Assembly (NCBI GenBank): GCA_025058595.1 | Contig: JANXEK010000012.1 | Coordinates: forward strand, 1 to 38,891 | DNA: 38,891 bases | Direction of reading: 5' to 3' | DNA from: Candidatus Bathyarchaeota archaeon | GTDB taxonomy: Archaea; Thermoproteota; CALKCG01; B24; DRYS01 | Shown here: positions 32,869 through 38,891 of the stretch, piece after piece | Position numbering within the stretch: position 1 is the first letter of the stretch | How the letters are laid out: every line of letters begins with the position of its first letter | Translations under genes and position numbers: made by a program | The notes under the pieces: generated by a model | Told to the model about the DNA's origin: nothing | The model's database searches: none | The model's input: only the letters and a program-made list of their open reading frames with translations

Positions 32869-33753
32869 TCACCCGGTATTTAACTCTTGCCCATCCATAT
32901 TTCTAGATACGTATAGGTCTACGACTATTTGCATCCAATTCGGACCCACACTCCTAACCCTCCTAGCTCTAGTATAGATAACCCTCCATCCCATCTTCTC
33001 TACCCTACGCTTAACCCTATCGACTTCATAATCCAACCCCATACTCTTCAAATGTATGAAGTTGTAGTAGTGTATCCAACCCCCTTCAGGTTTTAACGCT
33101 TCTAAAGCTACATCTAGGTATGCATACGCTAGATCAGGTAAAGGCTCCAATACACGATCCGCCACCCCCCTCAACCTAGATTCGATCGTTTGACGCGCAT
33201 CTCCTAGGATAGGTATAACCGTGTAACTTACATCGTTCATGTATACGTTCTCCTTCATAAGCATGTAAGCATCCCTACTGATATCTATCGAGTAAACCGC
33301 TTTAGGCTTACCTAGCCGAGCGATAGCTATCGAGAAGCATCCTACACCGGAGAACATGTTCACGATATATTCTCCCTCACGGGTAGACCTCGCTACCCTA
33401 ACCCTCTCGTAGGATAACCTAGGTGAGAAGAATACCTTAGATAGATCGACTTTATACCTGCATCCATATTCCTTATGGATGGTTACCGTACGTTCCTCAC
33501 CAGCCATATATGTTAAACATCTAACCCTAAACAGCGATCCTACAGGGCTATACTGACGTAGTACGGTCTTAACCCTAGGATTCGAATCGAGTATTATCCC
33601 CGCTATAACTTCATAGTCATTCTCGCATAGAGCTTCAGGTTCGAGAATCCTCACGATAGCTATATCCCCTACAACATCGTAGCTAGATGATACAGCTCTA
33701 GCTTTAATAGAGCCGAGTATACGTCTAAGCATATCCTTGAATTGCTTCGACAT
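32869..33753 (-). CDS. trm5: Trm5-family tRNA (guanine-37) methyltransferase
   Basis: 294 residues. Trm5 methylates N1 of guanine 37 in tRNA, preventing frameshifts. Visible parts are an N-terminal domain, the KVFFSPRLSYERVRVA segment before the SAM fold, VNMFSGVGCFSIAIARLG as SAM loop (about 130-147), SIDISRDAYMLMKENV as second motif and ADRVLEPLPDLAYAYLDVA as the catalytic motif region, with IHYYNFIHL following. The usual NLP or MPLP of the family is EPLP here. A Taw2-type relative is possible but less likely. It is 16 nt after the radical SAM gene. Confidence 0.83.
   Translation of the reverse strand: MSKQFKDMLRRILGSIKARAVSSSYDVVGDIAIVRILEPEALCENDYEVIAGIILDSNPRVKTVLRQYSPVGSLFRVRCLTYMAGEERTVTIHKEYGCRYKVDLSKVFFSPRLSYERVRVARSTREGEYIVNMFSGVGCFSIAIARLGKPKAVYSIDISRDAYMLMKENVYMNDVSYTVIPILGDARQTIESRLRGVADRVLEPLPDLAYAYLDVALEALKPEGGWIHYYNFIHLKSMGLDYEVDRVKRRVEKMGWRVIYTRARRVRSVGPNWMQIVVDLYVSRNMDGQELNTG
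32877..32883 (-). promoter_or_regulatory. TATA box of hsp20, inside the trm5 3' end
   Basis: On the minus strand TTAAATA is centred about 31 bp before the hsp20 GTG, within the last codons of trm5. It would allow hsp20 to be transcribed separately from the trm5 unit, as expected for a heat-responsive gene. Confidence 0.4.
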
Positions 33754-33769
33754 ACTCCTCTCATCGATT

Positions 33770-34833
33770 CTATCGTATACGTATCTCTCCCCTTATAGGT
33801 ATACTACACCCGCATCTAGGGCACTTCTTATCCCTCGTAAGCTTCACCGATACTAGATTTAACCCATAACGTTTTATGAGTAGATCGCCGCATACAGGGC
33901 AGTACGTATTCTCATAGGGATGCCCAGGTACGTTACCTATATAGACATATCTTAAGCCGTATCTTTTAGCTATCCTATAAGCCTCCTCTAGCTTAGATAC
34001 CGATGTCGGAGGAGCGTTGAATTTGTAAGCGGGGTAATATGCCGTAAAATGTATAGGGGTATCATCTCCCACACTCTCTACATGCCTCCTACAAACCTCC
34101 TCTATGCAATCCTCAGAATCGTTTACACCGGGTATAACTAGATTCACTATCTCTACATGTACACCCATTTCCAATGCTTTGGAAGCATTCCTCCAACATA
34201 CATCGACGTCGGCTGAACAGTATCTATGTACGGAGCTGCTACAACCTTTCACATCTATCTTAAGCCCATCCATACCGGCCTCCACTAGCATACGTAGAGC
34301 TTCTAGCGTCATATAACCGTTCGAGACAAAGTTACAGTACAACCCTCTAGATCTAGCTAGAGGGAATAGATCTAGACAGTATTCGAAGAGTAGCGTAGGC
34401 TCTGTAAACGATACGGATAACCCTTTACATCCGGATCTAACGGCTAGATCTACCATCCTCTCTACCGGTATATAGTTCGCTCTATACGGGTCTGGATCGA
34501 ATTTGGATAGATGCCAATTCTGACACCATGGACATGGAAAGTTACAGCTCCAAGTAGAGAATGTTAAAGCTACACTTCCAGGCCAGTAGTGGTAGAATGG
34601 CTTTATCGAGGGGGCTAACCCCCTTTCTCGATAGGATTCTCCGATATAGCGTTTATATCTCCGTAGACTAACGTATAGAGCTCTCCACCTACGTTGATCC
34701 TAGTTTTACAGAAGCCTCTACCACCATCATGGATTATGCATCTCCTCTCACAGAGGTTACATCTAACCCTCCCATCACCGAGCACCTCCTGAAGTCTAGC
34801 TCTCCTAACGATAGGCAACTCTAACAGGTTCAT
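33770..34833 (-). pseudogene. amrS: AmmeMemoRadiSam radical SAM enzyme, split by a frameshift
   Basis: Two frames together encode one AmrS-like protein of about 354 residues. Part one, from ATG 34831-34833, reads NLLELPIVRRARLQEVL, then CNLCERRC and FCKTRINVGGELYTLVYGD, the family N-terminal zinc-like region, and stops at 34615. Part two, in the -1 frame, encodes KPFYHYWPGSVALTF and the radical SAM motif CNFPCPWC (CxxxCxxC, codons at 34523-34546), then ends at 33770 with a CPVC...CPRCGC metal site. One extra G in the G5 run at 34619-34623 would restore a single frame. That run forms a hairpin with G5 at 34610-34614 on the plus strand. It may be a broken gene, a sequencing error, or programmed frameshifting. 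The AMMECR1/MEMO partners are not in this window. Confidence 0.85.
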
Positions 34834-34903
34834 CCTATAGATTATCGAAGCTAGTGAAAAGTAGATAAACTTCACCAGCGATAATATTAAGCTACAGATA
34901 GAC

Positions 34904-35626
34904 TTGAAGGATTTAGAGAAGCTTATAGCAACCATAGTAGGTCTCGTCGTAGTTAACGTACCGATATACCTATACTACGATCAAATACAGCATATACTAT
35001 TAGAGGCTAATCCATACCATATAGGGTTAGCTATGCTAACCCTATGCTTCCTAGGATCTATGACACCGTTCGTACCTTATACAGCCGTTATACTCTCTTT
35101 AGCGGCGGCTATGCCTCAGCTTAATATACTTGAGGTAGCTGTATGGGGTGGGATCGGGTCTGGTTTAGGTGAAACTATAGGTTGGCTGATAGGCCGCTAT
35201 CTAGGTGGAGCTTTAAGGGATTCAAGATATAGCGGCAGGATGGAAGCATTCTCAGCTATCGTGAATATGCGCAGGTATAGATGGTTAGTACCTATAGCCA
35301 TATTTCTATTCGCTTACACACCTTTGCCAGATAAATTCTTCTTCCTAATACTAGGAGCTGTAGGGTATAGTCTAGTTAGAGCCATCCCGTTTAGTATAGC
35401 CGGTAAGATATCTATGCTCTATACTATAGGTTTATTCGGTAGATTTCTTGGGATGGTAACGACGGAGCTGCCGGTATGGATGCCACTCTCTTTAGCGGTA
35501 GTACTAGTCGTAGGATTCACCATTCTGATAAGCGTTATAGATTGGGAGGAAATCGCTAGAAAGCTTTCCGTATACCCGGAAGATAGGGTAGATAAAGATT
35601 TATCCAGATCCCAAGGGTTAAACTAA
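34904..35626 (+). CDS. DedA/VTT-domain membrane protein
   Basis: 240 residues with about five or six membrane segments. The VTT (SNARE-associated, DedA-like) domain is seen in GSMTPFVPYTAVILSLAAAM (51-70) and in the re-entrant glycine-rich WGGIGSGLGETIGWLIGRYL (80-99). These proteins are lipid scramblase or transporter-like and support membrane homeostasis in bacteria. The start is TTG at 34904. The spacer from the amrS start is about 70 bp and divergent. The C-terminus is a charged tail after the last hydrophobic segment. Confidence 0.8.
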   Translation: MKDLEKLIATIVGLVVVNVPIYLYYDQIQHILLEANPYHIGLAMLTLCFLGSMTPFVPYTAVILSLAAAMPQLNILEVAVWGGIGSGLGETIGWLIGRYLGGALRDSRYSGRMEAFSAIVNMRRYRWLVPIAIFLFAYTPLPDKFFFLILGAVGYSLVRAIPFSIAGKISMLYTIGLFGRFLGMVTTELPVWMPLSLAVVLVVGFTILISVIDWEEIARKLSVYPEDRVDKDLSRSQGLN

Positions 35627-35641
35627 TTTTGATCGAGATTT

Positions 35642-37441
35642 ATGATTACATCCGATACAACTAGGAAGCTTAGGGATCACACACTATACTTGCTAGATAT
35701 TTACAGGTCTAGAGTTGAAAAGCTTAAAGATGCATACGATCTAGTTAGAGTCACAAAGAACTTAGACGTAATGAAAGCTGTAGATTTAGCTAGAAAGTTC
35801 TTCGGTAAAGGGAGATTTAGAGCGTTAGGTATCGATGGATCTATGAGGGCTGAGGAACGTCTAGAGATGCTTCTATTCTATGTATGCGCCTCAGGATACT
35901 CCTGTACTTTCGAGGTATCCGATTCTCATATCGACTTCCACATAGATACAGTTTTACGAGATGAAACTCTATCGTTCTCGACCGCTATACCTTTATGGTT
36001 TGAAGATATATCGAGTATCGCTACCATAGAGGAACTTACAGATGCTGAGATCGATATCAATAGATTCATCGATAAGATACCGAATGCTTTCATGGCTCTA
36101 GCTGAGATCTATACAGCCTATAAAGCGGCTTCACCGGATAAATCTGATATAAAGATTCTACTGCTCGATAAATCGATCTATTCGACCTACAGCTATCTAT
36201 CCGTCCGTGTTAAGAAACTTATAAGTATAGGTAGATCCGCTCTCGAAGGTCTAGAAACTAGATACGGCAATTTCACCATAACCGATCTCCTCCTATCCTT
36301 CATGTTCGGCTCAGGAGACATCTATATACCTCATAGGCAGTCTTACCTTCAATTCCATGCACTCAAGCTTATAATGGATGAAGGGCCGATATCATGGTCT
36401 TCGATAAAAGAGAAGCTTAACATATCTTCATCGTCTGAAGACTGGATTCTCAAGAAGCTACGCACGATAAACAAGAGGTGTAGGGGAACGCTATTCGTAG
36501 AAGATAGAGGTTTATTCTATCCATCCGAAGATTCTAGGAGCTACTGGCCTAGATCCGTAGAAGCTGCGTTAAACGTTGCATCCAAACTACTAGAAGGTAG
36601 AGATTATCCCTTAATTATAGAGGATAGATGGGTCAGGCTTCTAGATTGGGAAGCTATAACTTTCATAATATTACAGGCTTTGATAGATCTATGCGTGAAA
36701 GATCGTAAGCTTTTGATAGGTATAGCTAAGGATACGACTGCAACCGATCTAACTAGATCTACGATACCCTATATGAAGCTTAACGGGGAGCTGGATCCAT
36801 CGACACCTATACCTAGCCTTAAAAGCGATAGAGCCCTCCTATCAATCCTAAGCGCTGAACGGTATAATGATATAAAGACTCCTTGGCGTACCGTAGCTTA
36901 CGATGCGTGCTTCTCGACTCTATTCCATCCACCAGGATTCGATGTTATGAAGGCCGCTCGTAAAAGGGTTGGCCGTGAAAGGCTTTTCGCTAAATCCTAT
37001 TTTCAGCTTAGAGAATTTTCATCAGATCCTAAAGTTAGAACGCTGGTATTCCTATACGATAGACCGATATACCTCGAAGATCTAAACATGGTTAGACGTA
37101 TAGAGATTGAAGAAGCTAGCGGGAGGGCTTCTATAGAGCCGTTCTATGAAGGGGTAGATGGCTTAAGCCTTATAGATAATCTCATATTGTACATATTATC
37201 TATGATGGATGAACCGCAGATTCTAGAAGCTACTGGGCATAACAAACTACTATACATAGCGGATAAAGCTGTTAAAGCTGAAGCAAATTTAGCTATAGGT
37301 TTACTCAAGGGTGTAGCCGACATACATCTAGAATCTTTTTCACGTAAGATGAAGACATTCTACCTATCTAGGAGTTTTAGAGAATATAGACGTGAATCTG
37401 AGTATGCGAGGAGGCTGGTTTCGAGTGGAAAAGCAGATTAG
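35642..37441 (+). CDS. nurA: Long NurA-like DNA repair nuclease
   Basis: 599 residues, longer than usual NurA (often about 340-450). NurA resects DNA ends together with HerA. The family start is ALGIDGSMRAEERLEMLLF (61-79) with D65 and E71/E72; further matches are ILLLDKSIYSTYSYL (172-186), LLIGIAKDTTATDL (357-370) and a C-terminal ATGHNKLLYIADKAVKAE. Between about residues 238 and 290 is an inserted winged-helix-like segment (LIMDEGPISWSSIKEKLN). The gene overlaps the HerA start by 17 nt. Similarity is recognised by eye and is weaker than for most genes here. Confidence 0.68.
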   Translation: MITSDTTRKLRDHTLYLLDIYRSRVEKLKDAYDLVRVTKNLDVMKAVDLARKFFGKGRFRALGIDGSMRAEERLEMLLFYVCASGYSCTFEVSDSHIDFHIDTVLRDETLSFSTAIPLWFEDISSIATIEELTDAEIDINRFIDKIPNAFMALAEIYTAYKAASPDKSDIKILLLDKSIYSTYSYLSVRVKKLISIGRSALEGLETRYGNFTITDLLLSFMFGSGDIYIPHRQSYLQFHALKLIMDEGPISWSSIKEKLNISSSSEDWILKKLRTINKRCRGTLFVEDRGLFYPSEDSRSYWPRSVEAALNVASKLLEGRDYPLIIEDRWVRLLDWEAITFIILQALIDLCVKDRKLLIGIAKDTTATDLTRSTIPYMKLNGELDPSTPIPSLKSDRALLSILSAERYNDIKTPWRTVAYDACFSTLFHPPGFDVMKAARKRVGRERLFAKSYFQLREFSSDPKVRTLVFLYDRPIYLEDLNMVRRIEIEEASGRASIEPFYEGVDGLSLIDNLILYILSMMDEPQILEATGHNKLLYIADKAVKAEANLAIGLLKGVADIHLESFSRKMKTFYLSRSFREYRRESEYARRLVSSGKAD

Positions 37442-38891
37442 GATATTCGACGATATAGGCGGGTTCTTCCAAGCTAGGCTTAGAGAATATCGCCTAGTCA
37501 CGAGGACATCTAGGATAGGGGGATCTGAGGTATCGCTTAAAAGTCATCTGGTAAGGCTCGACGTAAAGTTCAACCAGTTTGTGCTAGATAAGCTGCATGA
37601 GCCGTGTTTCATAGCTATCGAGAGACCTATAGTCGACGGTAAAACCTATCTAATATACGAGGCTACGGCGTTGAAGGCGGAGCATTATCAGATGCTTGGT
37701 ATGGAGGTATCGCTACCGATACCTGTGAGACAGGAGTTCTTAGATCGTGTAAGGGAGGGATGGGGTACCGATGAAACCTGGATAGATGTAGAAGCAGTGT
37801 TCACAGGCTATCGTATGGATGTATGCGATGATATACCTATCTTCCGTCGCTCCAATCTAACACCTCTACCAGGGTTTGAAGCTAAACTCCTCTCGGCTGA
37901 AGCTCTAAGATATATGTTATGCGTAGAGGGGGGAGCCGATATAGGTAGGCTTATAGGCTTCGATATACCTTTAACGATAGATATAGAGTCATTGATAAAA
38001 TATCATGCTGGGGTCTTCGGATTCACTGGATGTGGGAAATCCAATCTTACATCCTTGATAATACGTAAAGCTATGGAATGTATACCAGATCTATCTGTGG
38101 TAGTATTCGATATAGCTGGAGAATACGCTATACATTTACTCGACGCTCTGCTAACCTCTGGAGGATATATAATATCTAGCGAACACTACGAATCTCATCA
38201 ATCTATCCTAGATTCTCAAGCTATACCTGAATCTCTGGAAGAAAAGATAGGCTATAAACCCTTAGAGAACGGTTTAAAGCTGATGGCTGAATCCGGTAGG
38301 ATCTTACATATACAAACCTCAAGCTATGTAGAATACACAGGTATAACTCTACACGATCTATTCGAATGTCTAGAGGAGAGGGCAGCAAAGACGGAGACTA
38401 GCAGTCTGCAGGTAAGACATGCTTTAAAAAAGCTTAGCCATCACCTATTCAAGGTTAGAAAGGTTACCGAGGCGGATCTGAAAGAGCGTAGGATAGCTGA
38501 TTTAGATCCTGAGGATAAAGCTTTCGTAAAGCGAACGCTTGAAGAGCTTGCAAATAGCGTACACGAGAAGTCAGGTGTGAGAACCATGGTTGAATTCCTA
38601 CTGGGAGAGCTTGAAAATCCTAATGAAGAAGAGTCTAAGGTACTTACACCTCAAATCCTAGTAGAGGAAGCCTTAAAGCCCGGTTTCAAGCTATCTGTCG
38701 TCTATATACCTGACCCTTTATCGGCTAGGCGAAGTGTAACATCATTCCTAGATCGCCTATTACTAGTTAAGAAAACTATAGGCGTCAAGCGTAAGGTGCT
38801 AGTAGTCTTAGATGAGGCTCAGGAGTATATACCCGATAGGGCTAGTAGAGAAGATGGAACTATGGATTCCAATAGAAGCGTAGAAGCTCTA
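37425..38891 (+). CDS. herA: HerA-type DNA-translocating ATPase (5' part, cut by the window end)
   Basis: 489 codons are in the window, from GTG 37425-37427 to the edge, with no stop. The Walker A motif FGFTGCGKSNLT (about 198-209) follows an N-terminal domain that is expected to include the HAS-barrel, and GRLIGFDIPLTIDIESLIKY precedes it as in HerA-like ATPases. The Walker B motif VLVVLDEAQEYIPD (about 458-471) lies near the edge with catalytic E464. HerA hexamers pump DNA to NurA for resection. The start overlaps the nurA gene by 17 nt, so the two are translationally coupled. Confidence 0.85.
   Translation, partial: MEKQIRIFDDIGGFFQARLREYRLVTRTSRIGGSEVSLKSHLVRLDVKFNQFVLDKLHEPCFIAIERPIVDGKTYLIYEATALKAEHYQMLGMEVSLPIPVRQEFLDRVREGWGTDETWIDVEAVFTGYRMDVCDDIPIFRRSNLTPLPGFEAKLLSAEALRYMLCVEGGADIGRLIGFDIPLTIDIESLIKYHAGVFGFTGCGKSNLTSLIIRKAMECIPDLSVVVFDIAGEYAIHLLDALLTSGGYIISSEHYESHQSILDSQAIPESLEEKIGYKPLENGLKLMAESGRILHIQTSSYVEYTGITLHDLFECLEERAAKTETSSLQVRHALKKLSHHLFKVRKVTEADLKERRIADLDPEDKAFVKRTLEELANSVHEKSGVRTMVEFLLGELENPNEEESKVLTPQILVEEALKPGFKLSVVYIPDPLSARRSVTSFLDRLLLVKKTIGVKRKVLVVLDEAQEYIPDRASREDGTMDSNRSVEAL

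Noticed and set aside
34610-34626. Reading the AmrS stop TAG as pyrrolysine or another recoded residue.
   Set aside because: Reading through TAG continues in the wrong frame and meets a TAA four codons later. The homologous sequence continues in another frame, so a frameshift is the right explanation.

Overview
This window comes from a thermophilic archaeon, most likely of the TACK/Thermoproteota side. The evidence is the informational genes (L10e, Csl4, RNA polymerase subunit L, Dph2, Trm5, HerA/NurA), TATA-type promoters about 25-35 bp before starts, many TTG/GTG starts, heavy use of AGG/AGA and ATA codons, and an archaeal (methanofuran/tetrahydromethanopterin) Wood-Ljungdahl pathway. No mcr, mtr or hydrogenase genes are present, so the lineage cannot be fixed and methanogenesis cannot be judged. 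There are no tRNA or rRNA genes, no CRISPR array and no recognisable insertion sequences. No gene-free stretch exceeds 300 bases; the longest is 22625-22820.

Layout. 1-2782 (minus): an informational operon L10e, Dph2, RNA methyltransferase, Csl4, RpoL (cut by the edge). 2887-8291: a mixed set with an MBL-fold protein, DUF763, a flavodoxin, a DUF2116 zinc-ribbon membrane protein, an unrecognised protein, a ROK sugar kinase and a MobB protein carrying an extra Fe-S domain. 8389-12682: a plus-strand operon of divergent paralogues of acetyl-CoA synthase (long, bacterial-type architecture), CdhD and CdhE. 12668-20478: a CooC-type nickel chaperone (minus), then a complete canonical CODH/ACS operon cdhA-B-C-D-E. 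20459-22624 (minus): an aldehyde:ferredoxin oxidoreductase with a polyferredoxin partner. 22821-25003: dolichol-kinase-like protein, DUF89 phosphatase, flavin reductase-like protein. 25064-29335: formylmethanofuran dehydrogenase fwdD-B-A-C, followed by DUF488 and a winged-helix/zinc protein (minus) and mch. 31311-34833: a lone RAM domain, a dCTP deaminase-like protein, Hsp20, Trm5 and a frameshifted AmmeMemoRadiSam radical SAM gene. 34904 to the end: a VTT-domain membrane protein, a long NurA-like nuclease and an overlapping HerA ATPase that runs off the window.

How it fits together. Fwd and Mch supply steps of the methyl branch from CO2, and CdhDE plus CdhABC join a methyl group, CO and CoA into acetyl-CoA. 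CooC would load nickel, MobB would mature the pterin cofactor of Fwd and AOR, and AOR with its ferredoxin partner links low-potential electrons to acids and aldehydes.

The most unusual content is the second set at 8389-12682. Its ACS-like protein keeps all four cysteines of the [4Fe-4S] half of the A-cluster with exact spacing, but the Cys-Gly-Cys that holds the distal nickel has become Thr-Phe-Ser. Its CdhE paralogue keeps the Fe-S motif and the corrinoid-domain signature, and its CdhD paralogue is shortened. No second CODH accompanies it. This looks like a retained, repurposed methyl-corrinoid/ACS-like complex rather than a redundant copy; its function is unknown. Smaller points of interest are a DUF488 gene that seems to need an ATA start, an AmrS gene frameshifted exactly at a G/C hairpin, and a perfect inverted repeat abutting the fwd promoter.
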